DNA of 64,000 bases. Source: Rhodobacterales bacterium 32-67-9. Its GTDB lineage: Bacteria > Pseudomonadota > Alphaproteobacteria > Rhodobacterales > Rhodobacteraceae. The position numbers were made by a program, and so were the translations under genes. This document shows positions 9,116 through 19,388 of this stretch, piece by piece. Within the stretch, counting starts at the first letter, position 1. Each line of letters opens with the position of its first letter. The stretch lies in the NCBI GenBank assembly GCA_002280515.1, contig NCEA01000007.1, positions 70,610 to 134,609 on the forward strand, read 5' to 3'. The notes beneath the pieces were generated by a model that saw only the letters and a program-made list of their open reading frames with translations, searched no databases and was not told the DNA's origin.

Positions 9116-10635
9116 CCCCGGACGATCAGGCTCCGGCCGGTCATCTCGGGCGGGAGCGGCAGGCCCATGAGGTCCAGAAGCGTCGGCGCGAGGTCGGCGA
9201 GGCGGCCGTTGCGAAGCGTCGCGCCGGTGGGCCCTCCGACAAGGATCACCGGCACCGGGTTGGTCGTATGGGCGGTATGGGGGCCGCCCGTCTCCGGGTC
9301 GATCATCGTTTCGCAATTGCCGTGGTCGGCGGTGACGATCATCGCGCCGCCGACCTTTTCCAGCGCGGCGACGACGCGGGCTAGGCCGCGGTCCACCTCT
9401 TCCACCGCCGCGATGCCGGCGGCGAGGATGCCGGTATGGCCGACCATGTCGGGGTTGGCGTAGTTGGTGACGATAAGGTCGTAGCCCTTCCCGATTGCCG
9501 CGACGAATTGGTCGGTGACCTCGCCCGCCGACATCTCGGGCTGAAGGTCATAGGTCGCAACCTTGGGCGAGGGGGCCATGTAGCGGTCCTCGCCCGTCTC
9601 GGGCACTTCCCTGCCGCCGTTGAGGAAGAACGTGACGTGCGGGTATTTCTCGGTCTCTGCCAGCCGGAACTGGGTCAGCCCCTGCGCCGCTACCCAAGCG
9701 CCGAGCGTGTTGACGACGGGGCGCTTGGGGTAGGCGGCGGCCATGAAGGCGTCGTGGGTCTTGGAATAGTCGACCATGCCGAGGAGCGCGGCCCAATGCG
9801 GACGGGGGCCTCTGTCGAAGCCGGTGAAGCTGTCCTCGCCGACGGCGAGCAGGATCTCGCGCGCCCGGTCGGCGCGGAAGTTGAGGCAGAAGAAGCCGTC
9901 GCCGTCCTTCGCGCCTTCGTAGTCGCCAATGACGGTTGGCTGAATGAATTCGTCGGTCTCGCCGCGCGCATAAGCCTCGGCCACGGCGTCGGTTGCACTG
10001 GCCGCACGCAGACCCGTGCCCTGCACCATCGCGGCATAGGCGCGTTCCACACGTTCCCAGCGATTGTCGCGGTCCATGGCGAAGTAGCGCCCCGTCAGGG
10101 TTGCGACGCGAGCGCCCTCGGGCAGGCGCCGCACCAGGTCGGCGGCAAAACTGTCGGCGGATTTCGGCGGCACGTCGCGGCCGTCGGTGACGGCATGAAG
10201 CGCCACGGGAACGCCGGCCTTCGCGATCATCTCGCAGGCAGCGATGACGTGGTCGATATGGCCATGCACGCCGCCGTCCGAGATCACGCCCATCAGATGC
10301 GCGGTGCCGCCATCGGCCTTCAGCGTCTGGATGAACGCCGAAATGGCGGTGTTGGAGAAAAAGCTCCGGTCCTCGATCGCGAGGTCGATCTGGCCGAGGT
10401 CCATCGCGACGATCCGGCCGGCGCCGATATTGGTGTGGCCGACCTCGGAATTGCCCATCTGCCCGGTAGGCAGGCCCACATCCGGCCCGTGGGTGACAAG
10501 CTCTGCATGCGGGCAGGTCGCCATGATCCGGTCGAAGGCGGGCTTTTTCGCCAGCGCCACCGCGTTGCCCGTCGTCTCGGCCCGCAGCCCCCAGCCGTCG
10601 AGGATGCAGAGGACAACGGGGCGGGGGCGGGACAT
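9112..10635 (-). CDS. gpmI: 2,3-bisphosphoglycerate-independent phosphoglycerate mutase
   Basis: A 507-aa manganese-dependent enzyme interconverting 3- and 2-phosphoglycerate in glycolysis. It shows LCILDGWG with metal-ligand Asp13, the phospho-serine motif GNSEVGH (Ser63), VTDGRDVPPKS, and late metal motifs NPDMVGHTG and VTADHGNCE. The length is standard. It is translationally coupled to the downstream envC-like gene and separated from rlmH by about 120 bases. Confidence 0.97.
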   Translation of the reverse strand: MSRPRPVVLCILDGWGLRAETTGNAVALAKKPAFDRIMATCPHAELVTHGPDVGLPTGQMGNSEVGHTNIGAGRIVAMDLGQIDLAIEDRSFFSNTAISAFIQTLKADGGTAHLMGVISDGGVHGHIDHVIAACEMIAKAGVPVALHAVTDGRDVPPKSADSFAADLVRRLPEGARVATLTGRYFAMDRDNRWERVERAYAAMVQGTGLRAASATDAVAEAYARGETDEFIQPTVIGDYEGAKDGDGFFCLNFRADRAREILLAVGEDSFTGFDRGPRPHWAALLGMVDYSKTHDAFMAAAYPKRPVVNTLGAWVAAQGLTQFRLAETEKYPHVTFFLNGGREVPETGEDRYMAPSPKVATYDLQPEMSAGEVTDQFVAAIGKGYDLIVTNYANPDMVGHTGILAAGIAAVEEVDRGLARVVAALEKVGGAMIVTADHGNCETMIDPETGGPHTAHTTNPVPVILVGGPTGATLRNGRLADLAPTLLDLMGLPLPPEMTGRSLIVRG

Positions 10636-10754
10636 GGTCGGTTCCTTCGCGCTTGGGCTTTGCCTGATCTAAACCGGCTCAGGCGGGCGGGCAACCGGGC
10701 ATGGCCGATCGGTCCCGTGTTTTGGCGGGGATCGGCGCGCAGGGTGCTTCGCCC

Positions 10755-11225
10755 TTACACCCGGTGATAGGGCGCACCGGCAAGGATCGAGGCGGCGCGG
10801 TAAAGCTGTTCGGCAAGCATCACCCGCACCAGCATGTGCGGCCAGACCATCGGCCCGAAGGACAAGAGCGTATCGGCGCGGTCGCGAAAGCCGGGGGCGA
10901 GGCCGTCGGCCCCGCCGATCACGAATGCCATGTCCTGCCGCCCGCCGTCGCGGGTCCGGGCGATGAGGCTGGCGAAATCGGGCGAGGACATCTGCCGGCC
11001 GCGTTCGTCGAGGGCGACGAGGAATGCGCCGGAGGGCACGGCTCGGCCGAGAAGATCGGCCTCCGCCTCCGTCCCGCCGCCCTTCCGGTCCTCGACCTCG
11101 TGAACGGAAACCGGGCCGAGGCTGAGCGCCCGGCCCGTCCGGTCGAACCGTTTCAGGTAATCGTCGATCAGCGCCAGTTCGGGGCCCGCGCGCAGGCGCC
11201 CGACCGCGCAGATGTGCAGCCGCAT
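10755..11225 (-). CDS. rlmH: 23S rRNA (pseudouridine-1915-N3)-methyltransferase RlmH
   Basis: A 156-aa SPOUT-family enzyme that methylates pseudouridine 1915 in helix 69. It starts MRLHICAVGRL and shows LDERGRQMSS and the SAM-binding knot signature FVIGGADGL, followed by LLSFGPMVWPHMLVRVMLAEQLYRA. The ATG at 11225 shares its first base with the rsfS stop codon (TGATG). Genes rsfS and rlmH are adjacent in most bacteria. Confidence 0.96.
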   Translation of the reverse strand: MRLHICAVGRLRAGPELALIDDYLKRFDRTGRALSLGPVSVHEVEDRKGGGTEAEADLLGRAVPSGAFLVALDERGRQMSSPDFASLIARTRDGGRQDMAFVIGGADGLAPGFRDRADTLLSFGPMVWPHMLVRVMLAEQLYRAASILAGAPYHRV

Positions 11226-11596
11226 CAGTTCTGCCGGGCGCTCAGTCCGGCCCCGGTGGGCATCCACATCTTTTCGAGCTGGTAGAACTCCCGCACCTCG
11301 GGGCGGAAGACATGAACCACCACGTCGGAGGCGTCGATCAGGACCCAGTCGCCCTGCTCCTTGCCTTCGATCCGGCAGGTGCGGCCGAATTCCTGCTTCA
11401 GACGCTCCATCAGCTTTTCGGCGATGGCGCCGACCTGACGCGACGAGCGGCCCGAGCAGATGACCATGTAATCGGCGACAGAAGACCGGCCGCGGAGATC
11501 AATCGTCACCACGTCTTCGGCCTTGTCATCCTCGAGGGAGGCGAGAATCCGGGCGAGCAGAACGTCGCTTTGGACCTCAGCGGGCGTCGCCGTCAT
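11225..11596 (-). CDS. rsfS: Ribosomal silencing factor RsfS
   Basis: A 123-aa RsfS/Iojap protein that binds L14 and blocks subunit joining. The core reads DDKAEDVVTIDLRGRSSVADYMVICSGRSSRQV, then WVLIDASDVVVHVFRPEVREFYQLEKMW, diagnostic for the family. The frame is open for 59 more codons upstream, but residues before MTATPAE do not look like RsfS. The chosen ATG has no clear ribosome-binding site; instead it overlaps the stop of a possible 19-codon leader ORF. It is the first recognised gene of the minus-strand operon. Confidence 0.93.
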   Translation of the reverse strand: MTATPAEVQSDVLLARILASLEDDKAEDVVTIDLRGRSSVADYMVICSGRSSRQVGAIAEKLMERLKQEFGRTCRIEGKEQGDWVLIDASDVVVHVFRPEVREFYQLEKMWMPTGAGLSARQN

Positions 11597-11652
11597 CGGC
11601 ACCGGCCCTGCGGCCGGAGATCCGGCCGCCTTTGCAGTATGAAACAGGACAT
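11593..11652 (-). CDS. Possible 19-aa leader ORF ahead of rsfS
   Basis: ATG at 11652 lies three bases after a perfect GGAGG (complement of 11656-11660). It opens a short frame MSCFILQRRPDLRPQGRCR whose TGA overlaps the rsfS ATG as ATGA. rsfS itself lacks a good ribosome-binding site, so translation of this leader could deliver ribosomes to it. The spacing is tighter than ideal and the peptide is short, so this is tentative. Confidence 0.3.
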   Translation of the reverse strand: MSCFILQRRPDLRPQGRCR

Positions 11653-11791
11653 CGTCCTCCAGGGTTGCGCGCCGCCCCCGCCCCGGCGCTGGGCATGTCT
11701 TCAAGGTAACATCGCGATTGTAAAATCTCAATGTGGCCCGAATGGGGAGGATTGCGGCGATTGGCAAGGCCACAACGGGAGGGGCGCCGCT

Positions 11792-13117
11792 TTACTCGGG
11801 CTGTGTTGTTTCCAGCACGGACCCCGGCAGCACCCTGACCTCGCGCTGCGGGAACGGGATCGAGATGCCGTGTTCCTTGAACGCGTCCCAGAGCGCGAGG
11901 TAGACGTTGCCCTTGACGTTGGTAAGCCCCTGCGCCGGGTCGGTGATCCAGAACCGCAGGATGTAGTCGACCGAACTGTCGCCGAAGCCGGTGATGTGGC
12001 AGACCGCCTGATGCGAGCGCAGAACCCGGTCCACCGAATAGGCCGCGTCCACCGCGACCTTGCGCACCAGGTGCGGATCGTCGCCGTAGGCAGTGCCGAA
12101 GAAAAGGTCGATGCGCACGAATTCGTTGGAATGCGACCAGTTCACCACCTGTCCGGTGATCAGATCCTCGTTCGGGATCAGGTATTCCTTGCCGTCGCGG
12201 GTGACGACCGAGACGTAGCGCGCGCCGAGGCTCTCGATCCAGCCGAACGTGTCGCCGAGCGAGATCACGTCGCCGGGCTTGATCGACTTGTCGAGAAGGA
12301 TGATCACGCCGGAGACGAGGTTCGATACCACCTTCTGCAGGCCGAAGCCGAGGCCGACGCCGATAGCACCCGAGAGGACCGCAAGTCCGGTGAGGTCGAA
12401 GCCCACCGCCTTCAGCCCGATGAAGAAGGCGGCCGAGTAAAGTGCGACCTGGAGGAACTTTACCGTCAGCACCCGCATCGAGGGGCTGATATCTTCGTTC
12501 CGGCTGATCCGGCGGGCGGCCGCGCCCGCCACCGTCCGGGCGCCGAAGAAGAGAAGGCCGGTGACCAGAACCGCCTTCAGGATCGCCAGCAGGGTCAGGC
12601 GGAAATCGCCGAACTGGATCGCGACACCGTCGAGAAAGCGGGTAACCTGATCGAGAAGTCCGGCATAGTAGAGCGTTGCATAGACGGTCAGCCCCCAGAT
12701 CACGAGGCTCCTGAGGAACCGGTTCTTCACGACCTGCGCCGCGACGCGGATGAAGAACCAGGCGGTGGCGACCGTGGCTGCCAGAACCAGCAGATAGCGG
12801 CGCGACGGAAAGCTGTAGACCGCGGCAAAACCTGATGCGGCGAGCCAGGCGAGGATGGCGAAGAAGCCGAGCTGCATCCTGTTGCGCAACACGATTAGCC
12901 AGCGAAGCTGCCATTTCTGAAGACCGGACAGGCTGCGCAACACCGCTTCGAATTTCGGGCCGAGCCAGCGCGCCAAGAGCCATGCGACCAGTACGCACAG
13001 CAGGATCGTGGCAAGCTGGCCAAGCTGGTTCGGCAACGACAGAAGTCGCAGTTGAAGCCGCAGGGTCGACCAAAGCTCGTTCAGCCCGGTCAGGATCGCG
13101 TCGAATTCACCTTCCAT
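11792..13117 (-). CDS. Mechanosensitive ion channel protein, MscS family
   Basis: 441 aa, with about five to six hydrophobic segments between residues 20 and 270. The MscS pore/TM3 and beta domain follow, including GLGFGLQKVVSNLVSG and ILLDKSIKPGDVI, then a C-terminal domain. It would act as an inner-membrane channel releasing solutes on hypo-osmotic shock. An open frame continues upstream to 13360, but ATG 13117 (MEGEFDA) begins the protein-like sequence and has GGGCG upstream. It lies on the same strand as the rsfS operon but is separated from it by about 195 bases. Confidence 0.9.
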   Translation of the reverse strand: MEGEFDAILTGLNELWSTLRLQLRLLSLPNQLGQLATILLCVLVAWLLARWLGPKFEAVLRSLSGLQKWQLRWLIVLRNRMQLGFFAILAWLAASGFAAVYSFPSRRYLLVLAATVATAWFFIRVAAQVVKNRFLRSLVIWGLTVYATLYYAGLLDQVTRFLDGVAIQFGDFRLTLLAILKAVLVTGLLFFGARTVAGAAARRISRNEDISPSMRVLTVKFLQVALYSAAFFIGLKAVGFDLTGLAVLSGAIGVGLGFGLQKVVSNLVSGVIILLDKSIKPGDVISLGDTFGWIESLGARYVSVVTRDGKEYLIPNEDLITGQVVNWSHSNEFVRIDLFFGTAYGDDPHLVRKVAVDAAYSVDRVLRSHQAVCHITGFGDSSVDYILRFWITDPAQGLTNVKGNVYLALWDAFKEHGISIPFPQREVRVLPGSVLETTQPE

Positions 13118-13233
13118 CGCCCTATCTGGCCCCGCCGCCGCGTTCGAGGCAAGTGCGCAATGCTCCTTGATCTGTCCGCGATCCGCGCGGAACGCCTTGC
13201 GGGACGCGGGGGCAGGGTGTATCTGGCAAGGCC

Positions 13234-13320
13234 ATGAAGCGCTTTTTCGACATGGACGATCGCGCGCGGCTGCCCTGGCGGTTTTTCGGCGCGACGATGA
13301 CGGTGCTGGCCCGACTTTGA
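13234..13320 (+). CDS. Possible 28-aa small ORF upstream of leuC
   Basis: ATG 13234 to TGA 13318-13320 encodes a basic, aromatic-rich peptide (MKRFFDMDDRARLPWRFFG...). It sits between the divergent mechanosensitive-channel gene and leuC, with only a weak purine stretch upstream. I do not recognise it. It could be a leader peptide for leuCD, but it has no Leu-codon run that would suggest classical attenuation. Support is limited to its position and readable composition. Confidence 0.2.
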   Translation: MKRFFDMDDRARLPWRFFGATMTVLARL

Positions 13321-13374
13321 TCGGCGCCGCCTTCCTGTCGCGTTTATCAGATTTCACCAATGCGGAGAGGACCG

Positions 13375-14790
<1,416 letters not shown>

Positions 14791-14802
14791 GGGAGAACGA
14801 CC

Positions 14803-15408
14803 ATGGACAAATTCAATACCCTCACCGGGATCGCGGCGCCGATGCCACTTGTGAACATCGACACCGACATGATCATCCCCAAGCAGTTCCTGAAGACGAT
14901 CAAGCGCTCGGGGCTGGGCAAGAACCTTTTTGACGAGATGCGCTTTACCCAGGACGGCAAGGAAATTCCCGGTTTCGTGCTGAATCAGCCGGCCTACCGG
15001 AATGCCGAGATCCTCGTCGCCGGCGACAACTTCGGCTGCGGGTCGAGCCGCGAGCACGCGCCTTGGGCGCTTCTCGACTTCGGCATCCGCTGCGTGATCT
15101 CGACGTCCTTCGCCGACATCTTCTATAACAACTGCTTCAAGAACGGCATCCTGCCGATCGTGCTGCCGCAGGAGCAGGTCGACGCCCTCATGGAGGATGC
15201 GCGGAAAGGCGCCAATGCGCGGATGACCGTGGATCTCGAGGCGCAGACGGTCACGACCTCTGACGGACAGAGTTTCCCGTTCGAGGTGGATCCGTTCCGC
15301 AAGCATTGTTTGTTGAATGGGTTGGACGATATCGGCCTGACGCTAGAGAAAGTTTCCGCCATCGATACATTCGAGAAGACGGCGGCGCAGGCTCGACCTT
15401 GGGTTTGA
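14803..15408 (+). CDS. leuD: 3-isopropylmalate dehydratase, small subunit
   Basis: A 201-aa swivel-domain subunit that pairs with LeuC. It shows [13 protein letters not shown] and [15 protein letters not shown], diagnostic for LeuD, then [32 protein letters not shown] precedes the ATG. It is followed by a strong terminator hairpin at 15433, so leuC-leuD appears to be a complete bicistronic unit. Confidence 0.97.
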   Translation: MDKFNTLTGIAAPMPLVNIDTDMIIPKQFLKTIKRSGLGKNLFDEMRFTQDGKEIPGFVLNQPAYRNAEILVAGDNFGCGSSREHAPWALLDFGIRCVISTSFADIFYNNCFKNGILPIVLPQEQVDALMEDARKGANARMTVDLEAQTVTTSDGQSFPFEVDPFRKHCLLNGLDDIGLTLEKVSAIDTFEKTAAQARPWV

Positions 15409-15432
15409 TTTCCCAGTAACCACAATATCTTG

Positions 15433-15460
15433 GGCCGCCCTTCGGGGCGGCCTTATTGTT
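15433..15460 (+). terminator. Rho-independent terminator of leuCD
   Basis: GGCCGCCC (15433-15440), loop TTCG, GGGCGGCC (15445-15452), then TTATTGTT. This is a perfect 8-bp GC stem with a UUCG tetraloop and a T-rich tail, 25 bases after the leuD stop. Confidence 0.85.
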
Positions 15461-15685
15461 GCGCTATTGTCGGCGGAATCTTGCTCATGAAATGATGCAA
15501 TGCCGCACCAGTTCGACCACGAAAAGGCCCCAATGCCCGGGTTTAACTTAACGAAACGTTGATGGGGACATGGAATTGGGCAAAAGTTGGGCAACAAAGA
15601 GGCAGTTCGCCACAATTGGCGAGCTCAAGTTGGTCCGAGGTGCCCGGCAAAGTACCGGTCCCGACCAGGTTGAGGGTGTAGGGCA

Positions 15686-16522
15686 GTGATTTCTCAGCTC
15701 ACAGGCGCACTGGTGCGCGCAGTGCTCGTGATTGTGTTGATAGCAACACCGTCGCTGATGCTGCCTCATGTCTCCAGCGACACGACGCAGATCGTCGCCT
15801 TGGTGGCGCTCTTTGCCGCGGCGCTGACCTTCTTCGAATATGCCTCGACCTATCCCGGCCTTGTCGAGTTCCGCGATGCGCCGCCCTTCAACCGCCTGCG
15901 CTTCCTGTCGCTCTTCATCACGGTGATCCTGCTTTCCACCATCGTGCGCGGCCAGACCGAGCCGACGACGCTGACCGAATTCATTGCGGCCCTCGGCGAC
16001 AAGCTTGGCGAGGTCATCGACGTGCCCTACAGCCCGGTGCGGCTGGTGGTGCTGATGCTGCCGGAAGACATGGCCACGCGCCATCTCATCATGGTGCGGA
16101 CCTCGGCGGGGATCGCCTACATGATCTCGATGATGACGCTGATCTTCTTCGTCGTGACGATGCGGATGATCGGCTGGCCAAGCCGGATCGGGACGTTCAA
16201 CGTCTGGATCAACCTGCCGACCTTCGACCCGACCACCGGGGGCGACGTGGTCGACCGGTTGCAGCGCGATGCGCGGTTCAACATTGCACTCGGCTTCCTT
16301 CTGCCGTTCCTTATCCCAGCCGCGGTCAAACTCGCCTCGCTCGCCTTTTCGCCGGTGACGCTGGAAAGCCCGCAAACCCTGATCTGGACGATGACAGCAT
16401 GGGCCTTCCTTCCCGCCTCTCTTTTCATGCGCGGCATCGCGATGGGCCGCATTGCCGGAATGATCGAGGCCAAGCGGCGCCAGAACAACGTGGCATCCGG
16501 GGCGGACCTCTTGCCGGCCTGA
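15686..16522 (+). CDS. Hypothetical multi-spanning membrane protein
   Basis: A 278-aa protein starting at GTG 15686 with a GGGC-type purine stretch upstream. There are about six hydrophobic segments (near residues 8-25, 35-52, 72-90, 140-162, 205-228 and 235-258), with a loop around 95-125. I do not recognise a family with a defined function. The downstream EEP-fold gene overlaps its 3' end in another frame, so the two may be co-expressed. Confidence 0.75.
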   Translation: MISQLTGALVRAVLVIVLIATPSLMLPHVSSDTTQIVALVALFAAALTFFEYASTYPGLVEFRDAPPFNRLRFLSLFITVILLSTIVRGQTEPTTLTEFIAALGDKLGEVIDVPYSPVRLVVLMLPEDMATRHLIMVRTSAGIAYMISMMTLIFFVVTMRMIGWPSRIGTFNVWINLPTFDPTTGGDVVDRLQRDARFNIALGFLLPFLIPAAVKLASLAFSPVTLESPQTLIWTMTAWAFLPASLFMRGIAMGRIAGMIEAKRRQNNVASGADLLPA

Positions 16523-17580
16523 TCCTTGCCGCCTGCTGTGCCGACCCGGTTTCGGCCGAGACACTGCGTGTCGCCACCTTCAATGTCGAACTGACCCGCA
16601 AGGGGCCCGGCCTTCTTCTGCGCGACATTCTGACCGGCACCGATGCCCAGGTCGAGGCGGCGGCGGGTGTGATTGCGGCGGCCGCGCCGGATGTTCTGCT
16701 TCTGACCGGGTTCGACTACGACCTCGACCTAGTGGCGCTGAACGCCTTCGCCGGGCGGATCGCCGAGGCGGGCGGACGCTACCCCCATCTTTTCGCGCTG
16801 CGGCCGAATACCGGCTGGGCGACCGGCATTGACCTCGATGGCGACGGCCGGACGGGCGGGCCGGGTGACGCGCAGGGGTTCGGTGGGTTCGCGGGCGAGG
16901 GCGGCATGGCGGTGCTGTCGCGGCTGCCGCTTGGGCCGGCGCAGGATTATTCGGGCTTTCTCTGGCGCGACCTTCCGGACGGGTTGATCGACGGCGCGGG
17001 ACTGTCGGCCGAGGCCGCTTCGGTGCAACGTCTGTCCTCGACCGGACACTGGGCGGTGCCGGTGGACCTGCCGGGCGGCGGCACGCTGACGCTTCTGGCC
17101 TGGCACGGCTCGCCACCGGTCTTCGACGGGCCGGAGGACCGGAACGGCCGGCGCAACCATGACGAGGCGGCCTTCTGGTCTCGCCTTCTCGACGGGGCGC
17201 TGCCTTTTGCCCCGCCCGTGGGGCCGCTGGTTCTGCTTGGCGATGCCAACCTCGATCCCGTCGACGGCGACGGCCGGCCCGAGGCGCTGGAGGCACTTCT
17301 GGCAGGGCCGCGCTTTCAGGATCCGCATCCCGCGAGCGAAGGCGCCGTCGCCTCGGACGGGGCGAATGCCGCGCAAAAAGGCGATGCGGCGCTCGACACG
17401 GCCGATTGGCCGGACGATCCGGGGCCGGGAAACCTGCGGGTGGACTACGTGCTGCCCTCGGCGGGGCTGCGGGTGACGGCGGCGGGCGTCTGGTGGCCGG
17501 AACCGGGCAGCGAGGCGGCGGCGCTGGCCGGGACAGCGTCGCGCCACCGGCTCGTCTGGGTCGATCTCGACCTGCCGTGA
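16399..17580 (+). CDS. Exported endonuclease/exonuclease/phosphatase-fold protein (start uncertain)
   Basis: The protein-like sequence begins at LAGLILAACCADPVSAETLRV, a signal peptide or lipoprotein-like leader, and continues with LRVATFNVEL, a metal-ligand-like DANLDPVDGDGRP motif and a final ASRHRLVWVDL. This is the EEP-fold pattern (ATFN...GD.N...D...H). Substrate is unknown. No ATG, GTG or TTG lies in frame near the leader. The only in-frame ATG is 16399, inside the upstream gene, and the intervening 40 residues look like noise. The true start may be a non-canonical codon such as CTG 16519, or an indel may be present. Confidence 0.72.
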   Translation: MGLPSRLSFHARHRDGPHCRNDRGQAAPEQRGIRGGPLAGLILAACCADPVSAETLRVATFNVELTRKGPGLLLRDILTGTDAQVEAAAGVIAAAAPDVLLLTGFDYDLDLVALNAFAGRIAEAGGRYPHLFALRPNTGWATGIDLDGDGRTGGPGDAQGFGGFAGEGGMAVLSRLPLGPAQDYSGFLWRDLPDGLIDGAGLSAEAASVQRLSSTGHWAVPVDLPGGGTLTLLAWHGSPPVFDGPEDRNGRRNHDEAAFWSRLLDGALPFAPPVGPLVLLGDANLDPVDGDGRPEALEALLAGPRFQDPHPASEGAVASDGANAAQKGDAALDTADWPDDPGPGNLRVDYVLPSAGLRVTAAGVWWPEPGSEAAALAGTASRHRLVWVDLDLP

Positions 17581-17586
17581 GGGGCC

Positions 17587-18564
17587 TCAGGCCGTGGCGT
17601 ACCGCTCCAGCGCCTTGCGATAGATCTCGGCATCGACATTGCCGCCCGAGGTGACGACGATCACCGCGTCGCCGGCGATCTCGCCCGGATGATAGAGCGC
17701 CGCGGCCAGGGCCACGGCGCCGCCGGGTTCGACGACGATGTGCAGCCGCGCGAAGGCCGCCGCCATCGCGGCAAGCGCCTGATCCTCGGTCACCGCGAGT
17801 CCGGGGCCACAGAGGCGCGCGAGAATCGGGAAGGTGATCTCGCCCGGCGCCGGCGTGACGATCGCATCGCAGAGCGAACCGGAGGTGCGGGTGTTGCGCT
17901 CGATCCGGCCCGAGGCGAGCGAGCGCTTCACATCGTCGAAGCCCTCCGGCTCCACCGGCCGCGCCCTCAGCCCCGGCGCCTTCGCCTCAAGCGCCAGCGC
18001 AATGCCGGAGGTGAGCCCGCCGCCGCCACAGGGGACGAGCACGTCTGCCGTCGTCACCCCGGCCTCGGCCGCCTGTTCGGCGATCTCGAGGCCAGTGGTG
18101 CCCTGTCCGGCGATCACCTGCGGCTCGTCGAAGGGCTTGATCAGCGTCAGCCCGCGATCCTCGGCCAGTGCCGCGCCGATCGCGTCGCGGTCGCCAGTGG
18201 AGCGGTCGTAAAGTACGACCTCGGCACCCAGCGCGCGGGTATTGGCGATCTTCACCCGGGGTGCGTCGGCCGGCATCAGGATCACGCAGGGCGCGCCATG
18301 TTCGCGCGCCGCCAGCGCCACGCCCTGCGCGTGATTGCCGGAGGAATAGGCGATGACCCCCTTGGCCCGCGCCGCCGGCGCCAGGGCCGAGACCGCCGAC
18401 CAGCCGCCGCGGAACTTGAACGACCCGGTATGTTGCAGGCATTCCGGCTTCACCAACACCCGGCGCCCGGCAATCTCGTCGAGAAACGGCGAGGTGAGTA
18501 GAGGGGTCCGAAGCGCGTGGCCCTTCAGCCGTCCGGCCGCCGCCTCGATCATCCCGATATTCAT
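17587..18564 (-). CDS. PLP-dependent threonine/serine dehydratase-like enzyme
   Basis: A 325-aa fold-type II PLP enzyme. The cofactor lysine lies in HTGSFKFRGG, the substrate loop in YSSGNHAQGVALAA and the phosphate-binding loop in CGGGGLTSGIA. There is no C-terminal ACT domain, so it is not the feedback-regulated biosynthetic threonine deaminase. It resembles catabolic threonine/serine dehydratases and the hydroxyaspartate dehydratase/racemase group. Its ATG overlaps the stop of the alpha/beta hydrolase gene, so it is the third gene of a coupled operon. Confidence 0.88.
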   Translation of the reverse strand: MNIGMIEAAAGRLKGHALRTPLLTSPFLDEIAGRRVLVKPECLQHTGSFKFRGGWSAVSALAPAARAKGVIAYSSGNHAQGVALAAREHGAPCVILMPADAPRVKIANTRALGAEVVLYDRSTGDRDAIGAALAEDRGLTLIKPFDEPQVIAGQGTTGLEIAEQAAEAGVTTADVLVPCGGGGLTSGIALALEAKAPGLRARPVEPEGFDDVKRSLASGRIERNTRTSGSLCDAIVTPAPGEITFPILARLCGPGLAVTEDQALAAMAAAFARLHIVVEPGGAVALAAALYHPGEIAGDAVIVVTSGGNVDAEIYRKALERYATA

Positions 18565-19388
18565 CGCATCTTCTCCAGCCAGGCGGTGAGGGCGGCGAGA
18601 CTTTCGGCCTCGTCGAGGAAGGGCACATGGGCGCGGTCGGGGACGGCCGCGAAAATCATGTCCGGCCGTCGGCGCCGCATCTCGGCCGCCGTCGCCTCCG
18701 GCAGGAGGTCGGAATTCGCGCCCCGGATCAGGCCCAGCGGCAGCCCGGCGCAGGCATCGAAAAGGGGCCAGAGATCGACCGGCGGCCCGTCGAAGGCGGC
18801 GAGGAAGCTCGTGCGCAGCTCCGGGTCGTAGCGGATATGCAGGCCATCCGGGACCTCGACATAAAGCCGTTCGGCAAAGGCGCGCCAGCGTTCCTCGGGG
18901 ACATTCGCGAAGCCGGCCATCGTCTTCGGCATCCGGGCGACAAGGTCGTCCATCGCCTTCGCCGCCGGGTTGCGCCCGACATAGTCGAAGATCTTTTCCA
19001 GCCCCGCCCGTTCGATCACCGGGCCGACATCGTTGAGGCAGAGGCCGAGGAGCCGGTGATGCGCCGTCGCTGCCAGCATCATGCCGATGAGCCCGCCGCG
19101 CGAGGTGCCGAGCACGGCGGCCTGTTCAAGCCCGAGATGGTCGAGCAGTTCCAGCGCATCCTGCGCCTCGCGCGGGACGGTGTAACTCGCCGCGCCGGTC
19201 CATTCCGACCCGCCGCGTCCCCGGTAGTCGGCACGGATCAGCCGGACACGGGGAAGATGCGGCGCGACGAAATCGAAATCGGTCGAGGCGCGGGTCAGGC
19301 CGGCGAGGCAGAGGATCGGCAGCCCCTCGCCCTCGTCGCGATAGGCGAGGCGGGCGCCGTCGGAGGCGGTGAAATGGAGAAGTGTCAT
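18561..19388 (-). CDS. Alpha/beta-fold hydrolase
   Basis: A 275-aa hydrolase. It shows the oxyanion region LCLAGLTRAS, the Asp-containing IRADYRGRGGSE, the nucleophile elbow LGTSRGG (Ser), and a late histidine in PDRAHVPFLDE. Substrate cannot be assigned. The start codon overlaps the upstream dehalogenase stop and its own stop overlaps the dehydratase start (both ATGA), so all three are expected to be made together. Confidence 0.9.
   Translation of the reverse strand: MTLLHFTASDGARLAYRDEGEGLPILCLAGLTRASTDFDFVAPHLPRVRLIRADYRGRGGSEWTGAASYTVPREAQDALELLDHLGLEQAAVLGTSRGGLIGMMLAATAHHRLLGLCLNDVGPVIERAGLEKIFDYVGRNPAAKAMDDLVARMPKTMAGFANVPEERWRAFAERLYVEVPDGLHIRYDPELRTSFLAAFDGPPVDLWPLFDACAGLPLGLIRGANSDLLPEATAAEMRRRRPDMIFAAVPDRAHVPFLDEAESLAALTAWLEKMR

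Noticed and set aside
7046-9463. Very long open frame (805 codons) on the plus strand opposite ctpA/envC/gpmI
   Set aside because: It is antisense to three well-supported genes, has an Arg/Gly/His-rich composition with no domain pattern and no ribosome-binding site. This is a GC-rich shadow.
13100-13374. Classical leucine attenuator upstream of leuC
   Set aside because: No leader peptide with consecutive Leu codons and no alternating hairpins were found.
15540-15565. CtrA-like site (TTAACTTAACG) upstream of the membrane protein gene at 15686
   Set aside because: The spacing between the half-sites is shorter than the seven bases of the known TTAA-N7-TTAA site, so I do not call it.
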